Assembly: GCA_003217735.2 (NCBI GenBank)
Contig: CP031585.1
Coordinates: 1 to 64,000 of the forward strand
Direction of reading: 5' to 3'
DNA: 64,000 nucleotides
Source: Marinibacterium anthonyi
GTDB lineage: Bacteria > Pseudomonadota > Alphaproteobacteria > Rhodobacterales > Rhodobacteraceae
The notes below the pieces were generated by a model, which worked only from the letters and a program-made list of their open reading frames with translations, did not search any database and was not told the origin of the DNA. The position numbers and the translations under genes were made by a program. Within the stretch, counting starts at the first letter, position 1. Each line of letters begins with the position of its first letter. This document shows, one piece after another, positions 10,880 through 19,643 of the stretch.

Positions 10880-11905
10880 ATGTTTCCCACCCTCTCCAAG
10901 CTCCTGCTCGCGACCGGTCTGTCGATTTTGGCGACGGCGGCGGTGGCGGACCCGTTCCGCATCATCGTCACCACGACCGAGACTCCGCTGGTGCCGAATT
11001 CGCTGATGTACCTGGCCCAGAGCGCGGGCTATTTCGACGACCAGGGGGTCGATGTGGACCTGGTGCCCTCTGGCCAGACGCCAATGGCGGTGGCGGCGCT
11101 GCGCAGCGGCGGCGGCGAGATGGCCAATATCTCGGTCGAAAGCGTGCTGGCGCTGCAGGCGGAAGGGGCCGAGGATATCGTTGCGGTGCATTCGTCGGAC
11201 AAGTCGATCCCGTTCATGATCGTCGGGCGCAAGGGGCTGACGCTGGACCGGATGGCGGGGGCGGCTTATGGGGTCGGGCGGATGCACAGCCTGGATTACG
11301 ACCTGTCCAGCGTGGTGCTGGAAAACCTGGGCGTGAATTTCGACAGCCTGAACCTGGTTCCGCTGGGCGCCCCGGCGGTTCGGGCGCAGGCGCTGGGGGC
11401 CGGGCGGATCGATGCGACGACGATTTCGATCGGGAGCTTCCTGGCGATGCCGGGGCACGGTGATTTCGACACGCTGGTCGACGTGGCCGAGTTCTTTCAC
11501 CAGGTGCCGATCGTCAGCAAGGTCGACGTGGTGACGGCGGATGTGCTGGCTAACCGGCGCGGAGACCTGCAAAAGGTCCTGACCGCGCTGACGCTTGCGG
11601 CGCGCGATTATGCAACCGATCCGGACCGCTGGGTGAAGGACATGACCGCCGCGCGGCCCGATGTCGATCCGGCGACCCTTGGGCAGCTGGCGCAGACCTA
11701 TCGCGACAGTTGGACCGTGAATGGCGGGTTGCAGCGCGAGGAACTGCTGTATTCGATGCGCGCCATCGGCCAGCCCTACAAGCGCGAGAACGGCGAGGAT
11801 ACGCCGTTCCGGGTGGAGCTGGAGGATTGGGTCGATTTCGCGCCGATGGATGCGGTGCTGGACAAGCTGGGCACGTCCATGCTGGGCGACGAGATCAGCC
11901 GGTGA
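10880..11905 (+). CDS. ABC transporter substrate-binding protein (NMT1/THI5-like)
   Basis: The 341-residue product carries a Sec signal peptide with likely cleavage after AVA at residue 23. The mature part resembles SsuA/TauA/NMT1-like periplasmic receptors: FRIIVTTTETPLVPNSLMYLAQ, then GYFDDQGVDVDLVPSGQ and a long C-terminal helical lobe. It should deliver a small organic or anionic ligand to the neighbouring permease. The spacing to the permease is 24 bases, and its stop overlaps the GTG start of the ATPase gene. No pathway gene nearby betrays the ligand. Confidence 0.87.
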   Translation: MFPTLSKLLLATGLSILATAAVADPFRIIVTTTETPLVPNSLMYLAQSAGYFDDQGVDVDLVPSGQTPMAVAALRSGGGEMANISVESVLALQAEGAEDIVAVHSSDKSIPFMIVGRKGLTLDRMAGAAYGVGRMHSLDYDLSSVVLENLGVNFDSLNLVPLGAPAVRAQALGAGRIDATTISIGSFLAMPGHGDFDTLVDVAEFFHQVPIVSKVDVVTADVLANRRGDLQKVLTALTLAARDYATDPDRWVKDMTAARPDVDPATLGQLAQTYRDSWTVNGGLQREELLYSMRAIGQPYKRENGEDTPFRVELEDWVDFAPMDAVLDKLGTSMLGDEISR

Positions 11906-12645
11906 GCGAGCCGTTGCTTTGCCTGCGCGACGTGGGGCACGCGTTTGACGGCGTGCCGGCGCTGAAGGATCTGTCCTTTGAGTTGGCCGCGGGCGAGCGG
12001 CTGGCGGTTCTGGGGCCGTCGGGCTGTGGCAAGACGACCTTGCTGCGGCTGGTGGCGGGGTTGCTGCCGGTGCAGGCGGGGCGGATCACGCTGGATGGCG
12101 TGCCGCCGGTTGCCGGGCGTGGATCGGCGATGATCTTTCAGACGGCGCGACTGCTGCCCTGGTACCGGGTGGCGGAGAATATCGAGCTGGTCCTGGGGCG
12201 CATGCCCCGGGCGGACCGGCGGGCGCGGGTGGTGGAGCTGCTGGATCGGCTGGGTCTGGGGGATCGGGCCGACGACTGGCCCGGCGCGCTGTCGGGCGGA
12301 CAGCGGCAGCGCCTGGCGCTGGCCCGGGCGCTGGCGATGGAGGAACCGTTGCTGTTGCTGGACGAACCCTTTGCCAATCTCGACCCGCTGGCGCGCGAAC
12401 AGATGCAGGAAGAACTGCTGGCCCAGACCGGACGGGAGGGCCGCGCCTTTGTTCTGGTGACCCATTCGGTGGACGAGGCGCTGGCGCTGGGGGACCGGAT
12501 CCTGCTGATGCGGCCGCGCCCCGGGCGTGTTCTGCGCGAGATCCGCCCGGACTTGCCGGGCATCGGCATGGCGCGGCGGCGGAATGGCGGGTTCTATCCC
12601 GCACTGGCCGCGTTGACGGAGGAGTTGCGGGCCGCGGCGGCCTGA
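11902..12645 (+). CDS. ABC transporter ATP-binding protein (SsuB/TauB type)
   Basis: The 247-residue product energises the importer encoded just upstream. It shows Walker A GPSGCGKTTLL, Q-loop MIFQTARLLPW, signature LSGGQRQRLALARAL, Walker B LLLLDEPFANLD and the H-loop VTHSVDEA, all intact. The best start is GTG 11902, which overlaps the preceding stop as GTGA and gives the normal N-terminus SEPLLCLRDVGHAF. The gene is followed by a strong hairpin terminator at 12669-12697. Confidence 0.92.
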   Translation: MSEPLLCLRDVGHAFDGVPALKDLSFELAAGERLAVLGPSGCGKTTLLRLVAGLLPVQAGRITLDGVPPVAGRGSAMIFQTARLLPWYRVAENIELVLGRMPRADRRARVVELLDRLGLGDRADDWPGALSGGQRQRLALARALAMEEPLLLLDEPFANLDPLAREQMQEELLAQTGREGRAFVLVTHSVDEALALGDRILLMRPRPGRVLREIRPDLPGIGMARRRNGGFYPALAALTEELRAAAA

Positions 12646-12668
12646 TCCTTGGAGAACAGGGCAAATGA

Positions 12669-12697
12669 AAAACGGCACGCCGGGGGCGTGCCGTTTT
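12669..12697. terminator. Bidirectional intrinsic terminator
   Basis: AAAACGGCACGC (12669-12680) pairs perfectly with GCGTGCCGTTTT (12686-12697), a 12-base stem with a five-base loop and A/T tracts on both flanks. It sits between the ABC operon (plus) and the glucose dehydrogenase gene (minus), which converge here, so it can serve both. Confidence 0.92.
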
Positions 12698-12721
12698 CCG
12701 TTTCAACGGATGCCTTGCGGC

Positions 12722-15157
12722 TTATTCGAGCGTGTAGGCGATGACCGAATCCCCGGGCGTCGTGCCCAGCGATCCATGGCCGCCCGCCGCGATGACGACG
12801 TATTGCTTGCCGTCCGCGCCGCGATAGGTCATCGGCGTCGCCTGGCCGCCGGCCGGCAGATGCTTTTGCCAGATGGTCTGCCCGGTCTGCATGTCGTAGG
12901 CGCGCATGGTGTCATCCAGCGCCGCACCCGAAAACGCCACGCCGCCCGCGGTGGTCAGCGCACCGCCGTGGGCCAGCATCCCCATTTCCATCGGAATCGG
13001 GAACTTGACGCCGGCGATCTTCTGACCGGCGACGGTGCCGTTGCGATACTTCCACGCGGTCTGGCCATCGGTCAGGTCGACGCCCACGCGCACGCCCCAG
13101 GGTGGGGTGTTGCAGGGCACGCCCAGGGCCGACCGAAGGTGCTTGATCGACACGCCGTAAGGTCCGCCAAGGTTCTCGTTGCCGGGCTTGGATTCACCCG
13201 CCGGACCGGCGGTCGAGAACAGGCGTTCGTCGAAATGCCCCTCTTTGCGGGCGAAGAGTTCGTAGCGATAGCCCAGGTACTGCGGCGTCGCGATCATCCA
13301 GTGGTTCACCGGATCGACGGCGACCGAGCCCCAGTTGAAGACGCCGATATTGCCCGGCCAGACCAGCGATCCGCCATCGGTCTGCGGCGGCGTGAACGGG
13401 TTGCCGTCATAGCGCAGCGACCGGAAGTCCCTGCGGCACTGGATCTGGTCGAACGGCGTGGTGCCCCACATGTCCGCTTCGGTCAGCGGCGCCGGCGTGA
13501 AGCTGATCGACGACATCGGCTGCGTCGGCGACAGGTCCTCGCCCGGGATGTTGGTGTCGGTGGACACGGCCATCTCGGTCACCGGGCGGATCGGATCGCC
13601 CGTGCGGCGGTCCAGCACCCAGACGTTGCCGATCTTGGTCGGGATCAGGATCGCGGGAACGTCGTCGCCATTATACGGCAGGCTCAGCAGGACCGGCTGC
13701 GAGGGGATGTCGCGGTCCCACAGGTCGTGACGCGTGGTCTGGAAGTGCCAGACCATCTTGCCGGTGGCGATGTCCAGCGCCGCCAGGCTGTCGACCATTT
13801 CCTCGTCGGTGGCATCGCGGCGGATGCCGACCTGGTCCGGGGACATGTTGCCGAACGGCACATAGACCAGGCCCAGCGTTTCATCCGCGGCAAGCTGGGT
13901 CCATGCGACGGCCGAATTCGGTTCGTACATTTCGCCATCGGCCAGCGGTTTTGTGTCGTCCGGCTTGCCGGCGTCGAACTTCCAGACGATTTCGCCGGTG
14001 CGGACGTCATAGGCGCGGATCACCCCCGAGGGGTTGTTTTCATAGTAATTGTCCGCGATCGCGCTGCCCAGGATGATCAGGTCATCGGTGACCAGCGGTG
14101 CCGAGGTCTGTTGATAGGTGGCGCGTTCAATGTCGGGCTGCTTGTCCTTGAGGTTCACGAACCCGTCGGTGCCGAAGCTTTGGCACAGCTCGCCGGTGTC
14201 GGCGTTGATGGTGTAAAGCCGTGCGTCCACCGTCGAGGCGACGATGCGGCGCGGGCATTCGGCCACTGCGGCCCGGATCGCGGCGGCCTTCACCGGATCG
14301 CTGCTTGCCGGCACCTGGTAGGCGGTGGAATCGTTGTAGGACACGCCGCGACAGGTCTGGTGCTGGTATTGCGGGTCGCGTTCCATGTTGGGATCGTATT
14401 GCCACTTGAGCTCGCCCGTGACGGGATCAAGCGCCTGGACGATGTTGTGCGGGGTGCAGAAATACAGCATCCCGTTCACCTTGATCGGCGTGGCTTCGAA
14501 CGTGTATTCGCCGGAATCCTGGTCGGCGATGCGCAGGTCACCGGTGTGGTGTTCCCATGCGACCTTCAGGTTCTTGACCGTATCGGTGTTGATGTCCTTC
14601 AGGGCCGAATAGCGCTGGCCCAGGTTGGTGCCGCCATAGGCGACCCAGTCGTCGGCCGGATACGGAATGCCGCTGGGATCGACGCCGGGGTCCGAGGCGT
14701 CGGCGACCGGCTGAAGCTTGCCGTCGATGACGATGGGATCGACGAACCACGACAGGACACCGAGAACGATGATGATGGCCAGCACCGCGCGCAGGGCGAA
14801 GGGGCCGCTTTTCAGCGAGGGTGCCCAGGTGCGGGCGGGGCGGTCGACCAGGGCGTTGACCACGAAGGGCAGGGCCAGAAGGATGCCGAGGAAGACGATC
14901 AGCGCGCCGCGCGGGATCCATTGCCATTTGTCGAAGCCGACCTCGAACAGGGTCCAGGCGAAGGACACCACGAGGGTCAGCGCATAGATCCAAAGACCGT
15001 TCTGGCGGCGGCGCATCAGCTGAACGCCCGATGCGATCAGTCCGACAGCCATGATGACGTAGAAAGGGCTACCCCCTGCAAGAGCCAGCTGGCCCCCGTA
15101 GAACAGGATCGCGAGCCCCAGAACCGTGGTAAGAGCACCACCTATCCGAGCTAACAT
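12722..15157 (-). CDS. gcd: Membrane-bound PQQ-dependent glucose dehydrogenase
   Basis: The 811-residue protein has about five N-terminal membrane helices (residues 1-140) followed by a large periplasmic eight-bladed PQQ domain, the layout of quinoprotein glucose dehydrogenase. That enzyme oxidises aldoses to lactones and passes electrons to ubiquinone. Visible landmarks are DWVAYGGTNLGQRYSAL at the start of the catalytic domain, several WKF/WKY-type propeller repeats, and the C-terminal QYVVIAAGGHGSLGTTPGD. The start at 15157 has AAGGA upstream. No pqq synthesis genes are in the window. A related membrane quinoprotein specific for another polyol or sugar cannot be excluded. Confidence 0.9.
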   Translation of the reverse strand: MLARIGGALTTVLGLAILFYGGQLALAGGSPFYVIMAVGLIASGVQLMRRRQNGLWIYALTLVVSFAWTLFEVGFDKWQWIPRGALIVFLGILLALPFVVNALVDRPARTWAPSLKSGPFALRAVLAIIIVLGVLSWFVDPIVIDGKLQPVADASDPGVDPSGIPYPADDWVAYGGTNLGQRYSALKDINTDTVKNLKVAWEHHTGDLRIADQDSGEYTFEATPIKVNGMLYFCTPHNIVQALDPVTGELKWQYDPNMERDPQYQHQTCRGVSYNDSTAYQVPASSDPVKAAAIRAAVAECPRRIVASTVDARLYTINADTGELCQSFGTDGFVNLKDKQPDIERATYQQTSAPLVTDDLIILGSAIADNYYENNPSGVIRAYDVRTGEIVWKFDAGKPDDTKPLADGEMYEPNSAVAWTQLAADETLGLVYVPFGNMSPDQVGIRRDATDEEMVDSLAALDIATGKMVWHFQTTRHDLWDRDIPSQPVLLSLPYNGDDVPAILIPTKIGNVWVLDRRTGDPIRPVTEMAVSTDTNIPGEDLSPTQPMSSISFTPAPLTEADMWGTTPFDQIQCRRDFRSLRYDGNPFTPPQTDGGSLVWPGNIGVFNWGSVAVDPVNHWMIATPQYLGYRYELFARKEGHFDERLFSTAGPAGESKPGNENLGGPYGVSIKHLRSALGVPCNTPPWGVRVGVDLTDGQTAWKYRNGTVAGQKIAGVKFPIPMEMGMLAHGGALTTAGGVAFSGAALDDTMRAYDMQTGQTIWQKHLPAGGQATPMTYRGADGKQYVVIAAGGHGSLGTTPGDSVIAYTLE

Positions 15158-16334
15158 TGAAGATTTCCTTGAGCTGGTTCACGGGTTTCCCCCCTCTCGC
15201 GCGTCCAAAGGACGCAGGAGCTCGTATACCGCCGTACACCGATGCCAGGTGCATGACAACCAAACCGAAAGGATGAATTGCCGGATCCGGTTCCTTGTGC
15301 CGACACGAATTTGTGTTCACGCGCGCGCCATCGGGCCTGTCTTTCGGTTCGGCGCGCATCCCTGGCCAGCACGTCCGCCTTCAGGACCCGTTCTATCACA
15401 AGCACGAAGCCGATCGAAGGCGCCGGCACCAGCAGCGCCCTGATCGCGGCGATCTGGCAATTGCCATTTATCGGAACGATACAGGGCAGCCCCGGCATGA
15501 CAATCCCGTAGACCTTCATCTTGCGCCGCCGACATCTTCTAATGCTACAGGGCTCGTTGTCGGTGGCACCAAAGGGAAAGTGGTGGAGACCAACGATCCG
15601 CATTCGCCGGAGCTGACGGTTGATGGTCAGCAGACACGAATCGTAATCGGTGTACGGCGCCTTTGGCCGGTGCCGGAAACTCGGAAACATCAGAAATGAC
15701 CTGCGCAGAAGCAATTCCGAGGTGGACGCCCGGAGCTTTCAGCGCATTGCGGCATATGTGAACCGCCGTGTTGCTGAATATCTGTGCGGCTAGGCTCACT
15801 GGATTCCTGTATTCCCGGCCGTTGCGGGAATGCGCCAGGATGGCGATCGACAGAAAATTCGGAAAGCTATCCTGGCCGGCCTAAGCAACAGTCGGCAACA
15901 TTGCATCGGGGAATGGGAAATTGATGCATGGAAGGATGATTTGCAGACAAACAATTGAAAAAAATAGTTAATGGGAGCGCCCCGCGGAAATTATCATTGT
16001 TAATCATTTACAATTGATCGCCGTTAACGAACTGGTCGATCAAAGTAGACAAAACGCGAAGAAATAGAGGGAAAGCGATGGAAACTACGCTGAACCCACA
16101 GGCGGGGTCCTGATTGTTTGCAAGAAAGGCGTGACCTCAGGTAAGGAAAAAGGATGGAAAAAAGGTAAATTTAAGAATAACTATTGCGTACGCATTAACC
16201 TTTAATGAGAAAACCGCTTAGAGACGTGTGGGTAGGGGCAATGGAAATTGATGATCCTTCGCCAAAAAAGATGGGGCTTTGCCAAGTTAACTTTGTTCGA
16301 GAATTCTTCAGTTTGATGTAATGGGTGACTAACA
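15158..16334. other. Long intergenic region before the EPS locus, possible decayed gene
   Basis: About 1.2 kb without a convincing gene. A minus-strand frame around 15320-15540 contains RRRKMKV, INGNCQIAAIR and PSIGFVLVIE, faintly recalling a PilZ (c-di-GMP-binding) domain, but the diagnostic DxSxxG is missing and the frame looks broken. I treat it as a possible pseudogene only. From about 15900 on the sequence turns AT-rich, with several TTAA and A-tract stretches, and leads into the promoter region of the first EPS gene. Confidence 0.4.
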
Positions 16335-17030
16335 ATGACTGACTCCGATTTTGAGGGCGCAAGCTCTGAAATGGGGGCGTCGCCATTGGACGTTCGTGAC
16401 GATGGAAGACGCCACCTGGAAAAGTTGACCAAGCGTTTGTTTGATTTGATTTTTACCGTTGTCGCTATACTGGCCTTCTCTCTGCCGATGTTGGCAATCT
16501 GCATCGCGTTGAAGTTCATAACCAGAGGACCAATCCTGTTCTGTCATGAACGTATTGGCGCTGGCGGAAAAACCTTTCGGTGTATGAAGTTCCGCACGAT
16601 GGTCATTGATGCTCAGCAACAGCTGGAAGAGGTGTTGTTGCGAGATCCCGCAGCTGCGGCGGAGTTTGCCGAAACCCGAAAGTTAAAGAAGGACCCCCGC
16701 ATCATACCCGTTGTCGGTCATATCTTGCGGAAATCCAGCTTTGACGAGTTGCCACAGTTCTTCAACGTCCTGTTTGGCCATATGAGCATCGTCGGCCCGC
16801 GCCCTGTGCCCATCGACGAGTTTCAGGAGCACTATGGCGCGAATCATCCTTACACTCAGGTCAAGCCAGGGATCACCGGCTTATGGCAGGTCTCAGGGCG
16901 AAATAACGTAAGCTACGCCGACAGAGTTCGAATGGACCGTGAATACGTCTCCCATTGGAGCATTTTTTTTGACATCCAGATCATTTTCAAAACCATCATA
17001 ATGGTTTGTCTGGATAGAAATGGCTATTAA
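16335..17030 (+). CDS. ExoY/WcaJ-like sugar transferase that initiates EPS synthesis
   Basis: This 231-residue bacterial sugar transferase should move a hexose-1-phosphate from a UDP-sugar to undecaprenyl phosphate in the inner membrane. It has one hydrophobic segment (about 34-57) and the catalytic core motifs KFRTM, LRKSSFDELPQFFNVLFG, MSIVGPRPVP and KPGITGLWQVSGRNN. It lacks the large N-terminal membrane domain of WcaJ, so the size fits ExoY of rhizobia. ATG 16335 has GGGTGA six bases upstream. It is the first gene of the EPS locus and lies in a lower-GC stretch than the replication genes. Confidence 0.92.
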   Translation: MTDSDFEGASSEMGASPLDVRDDGRRHLEKLTKRLFDLIFTVVAILAFSLPMLAICIALKFITRGPILFCHERIGAGGKTFRCMKFRTMVIDAQQQLEEVLLRDPAAAAEFAETRKLKKDPRIIPVVGHILRKSSFDELPQFFNVLFGHMSIVGPRPVPIDEFQEHYGANHPYTQVKPGITGLWQVSGRNNVSYADRVRMDREYVSHWSIFFDIQIIFKTIIMVCLDRNGY

Positions 17031-17187
17031 GAAAGGTATTTCCAGAACCAAACCGAAGTTTCAAATTTTTATGATTTACACCTTGTGGTCCGCCAGAGGT
17101 TTACCTATTTTCGTGTTTCGCGCGAACACTGGAACGCATAGAATGCGTCGATGGTACGCTAAACAAGAACTGGCTTGGAATTCGAAT

Positions 17188-17355
17188 ATGAGGCACCTCC
17201 TGGTGAGTGGCCCCGCAGTTGCGACTGTGCTGGCCCTGACACTGTTTTTATTGGGAGCGAGCCTGTGGGTTGTAGCGGGCGCGTTCTTTTTTGGGGCGCC
17301 AGCTATTGCGACGCTGGCGTACCTAATATGTAACTACATCTACCCTTGCTCCTGA
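17188..17355 (+). CDS. Small two-helix membrane protein, unknown function
   Basis: From ATG 17188 the frame encodes 55 residues with two hydrophobic stretches (about 9-25 and 29-50), starting MRHLLVSGPAVATVLAL. The frame extends upstream to 17020, overlapping the sugar transferase end, but that part is basic and unlike a membrane protein. The ribosome-binding site is weak (CTTGGA). Its place directly after the initiating transferase suggests a role in the EPS apparatus, but I do not recognise a family. Confidence 0.4.
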   Translation: MRHLLVSGPAVATVLALTLFLLGASLWVVAGAFFFGAPAIATLAYLICNYIYPCS

Positions 17356-18161
17356 CATGCCGTCGCATGGCATCTCGTTGTAGAGACGGGGCAGGTGAAT
17401 TGTTTCACACAAGCCCCAAGAGTGACTTTCCCAGGCTCCGGGCTGATGGAGGTTCATAACCACATCCAGACGGTCGCTGTGAGGGCGATGGCGGAATGGA
17501 ACGTCTCCGGCCAGCGGTCATATCGGGGTGCGACGCGCCTCAGGCATTTTTCTAACGCACGGACGAATCCGAGAGGTGCGCTTTCAGGCAGGTCTCCTCT
17601 TGTTGTCTGCGTCCTTTGCCGCAGGGCCGATCAAATTCCTGGCAAAGCGACCAATGTCGGTTCATCAAGCCCAGAAATTGTGGAGGGTCCTGACCGGCGC
17701 GTATTCTTTTTGGCGCATTGCGCTGCCGCATTGTATTACGATTTCAAGTGCCTACGCCGTTTAGGGCGTGTCGGGCATCAACGCTTGGGGCCATTGGCGC
17801 CTGGTAAGGAAGTGCTTTAGGCGCTCAACTTGGACGTGGCTCAGTTGGAAAATGGTTTTTTGTCGTTCTGATTCTCCAAGGCGGCTTGAACGATGCCGGC
17901 AATCGAAAGCCTATGATCCTGGATCCTAGATTTCTCGGCAGATATATTTCGATCAACATTTTTTTGCGGGTGGCGTTAAAGGGTCAATCTTCAGAAGTTG
18001 CCTTAATTTATTTAGTTAGAAATAATCCGCTTTCAAATTTGCGAAATAACAGCGATACTTCAAAACCTGATTTACGAGTTAAATTTTTCGGCCATCAGGA
18101 TCTGACAAGATTCGCTTGGATTTTCAATGCACTCATAGCCACATTTAATTTCGGAAAGCCC
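17356..18161. other. AT-richer spacer with no recognisable gene
   Basis: About 800 bases. Short open frames are present (for example 17528-17764, with one hydrophobic stretch), but none has a good ribosome-binding site or a known motif. The stretch 17880-18160 is strongly AT-rich and is probably the promoter region of the next gene. No intact insertion sequence is visible. It may contain decayed DNA. Confidence 0.45.
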
Positions 18162-19553
18162 ATGAATGATCCCCGGATAGAGATTCGAGAAGGTACAGCT
18201 GTCGCTGACCGGTGCGCAGATGTCATAATTCTTGGCGCAGGAGCGGCCGGTTTGACCGCCGCCAGCGAACTGAGCAATGCAGGGCTGACAGTGATCGTGA
18301 TCGACAAAAGGTCCCGCTGCGGAGGAATGCACCGGTCGTGCAATATCGGGAATTTTACCTTCGACTCAGGGTCAATATTCTTTGAGGACACGCATCCTTT
18401 CTTTGAGATGTTCGAAAGTGTAAAGCCGCTTTACGTGAAGGTGCTCCGCAGGCAGGGCCGAGTCACACCGGCAGGAAAAGTGCAGCATTATCCATTCGAA
18501 CTCGGCGAGGTGCTGACGTGGCCCCTTGAAAAATTGACACGGATTGCATTCGAGTTGCTGTATCAAAGGCTGGCGCGAAGGCTTTCTCGACGCGCCCCCG
18601 AGGACGCAGAAGCTTTTTCAATTCAGCGGATCGGTCGAACTGCATACGAAGCGTCCGGCTTGAAATATTATATCTCTCGGTTCCACCGACATGACCCGAA
18701 GCGAATCGACATTATGTTTGCTGGCCAGAGAATGAGGTTTGTTCAGAACGAAACACGATTTCGGTCCGTGGTAATGGCAATTACGCGCCAATTGATCGGA
18801 AAGACCGCACGTACGAAAATTCGAAAAGAGCTTCTTGTCCGCCCACGCGAAGGCTTCGATTCGGTCTACGATGAGGTCCGGTTTCAGCTTGAGGCCCGAG
18901 GTGTACAATTTGTGATGAATGCACCCTTTGGGGAAATGGAGCGTCAAGACGGGGTTTTCAAGGTCATGACACCCATTGGAGCAGTGTCGGCGCCGAACGT
19001 TGTTTCAGCAATCCCGCTTGAGACACTTCATCATGCCGTATTTGGATGCGAAGCCGAGCTCGAAAGCCTTGATTTACTGACGCTTTTCGTCAGCGTGTCA
19101 AATATTCCCGGTTTCGATGGAAACGTGCTTTTCAACTTTCACGAGCGCGGATGCTGGAAGCGCGCGACGATTTATTCCCGAATTTACGGGCAAGTCGATG
19201 GACGAGAGTACTTTGCCGTTGAGGTGACGCAGCGCAAGCATGCACGGCAGGAGCCAGCAGCTGTTTTTGAGGATTTCCGCAGGGATGTCATGGGCTTATC
19301 CTTATTTTCTGATGACCTGGAAATGTTGGGGTGGGATGTTATCGAAGACGCTTATCCACTGTATCACAAGGGGTGTCGTCAAACCCTGGATCAAGCAGTA
19401 AAGCGTGTGATGGATTTCGGAATTGTTCCAGTCGGGAGGCAGGGACGTTTTGCCTATTTACCCGTCTCGGCTGGCGTAGTTGCTAAAACACGTGCCGAAC
19501 TTGAAGAGTTCGAATTTAAAAGGCAAGTGAGCACGTCGCTTTCCAATAGCTAA
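18162..19553 (+). CDS. FAD-dependent amine oxidase/UDP-galactopyranose mutase-like oxidoreductase
   Basis: The likely start is ATG 18162 (GGAAAG upstream), giving 463 residues. An upstream extension to 17886 is low-complexity and AT-rich. Near the N-terminus VIILGAGAAGLTAASELS followed by VIDKRSRCGGMHRS is the FAD-binding Rossmann motif plus the GG motif of the amine oxidase/protoporphyrinogen oxidase/UDP-galactopyranose mutase superfamily. Members in polysaccharide loci often act on nucleotide sugars or lipid-linked intermediates, but the reaction cannot be assigned. GC content is visibly lower than in flanking housekeeping genes. Confidence 0.8.
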   Translation: MNDPRIEIREGTAVADRCADVIILGAGAAGLTAASELSNAGLTVIVIDKRSRCGGMHRSCNIGNFTFDSGSIFFEDTHPFFEMFESVKPLYVKVLRRQGRVTPAGKVQHYPFELGEVLTWPLEKLTRIAFELLYQRLARRLSRRAPEDAEAFSIQRIGRTAYEASGLKYYISRFHRHDPKRIDIMFAGQRMRFVQNETRFRSVVMAITRQLIGKTARTKIRKELLVRPREGFDSVYDEVRFQLEARGVQFVMNAPFGEMERQDGVFKVMTPIGAVSAPNVVSAIPLETLHHAVFGCEAELESLDLLTLFVSVSNIPGFDGNVLFNFHERGCWKRATIYSRIYGQVDGREYFAVEVTQRKHARQEPAAVFEDFRRDVMGLSLFSDDLEMLGWDVIEDAYPLYHKGCRQTLDQAVKRVMDFGIVPVGRQGRFAYLPVSAGVVAKTRAELEEFEFKRQVSTSLSNS

Positions 19554-19643
19554 TTGTTGACTCGCGGTCTCTGCGGTCGTTTTCTGTTTGTGTTAAGTCT
19601 GCGCGCAGGTGAAGGTTGAAGGATGATTAACTAAACAGTTTTT

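Noticed and set aside
17395-17820. 141-codon frame in the spacer after the sugar transferase as a transposase remnant
   Set aside because: No transposase motif, terminal inverted repeat or target duplication could be identified.
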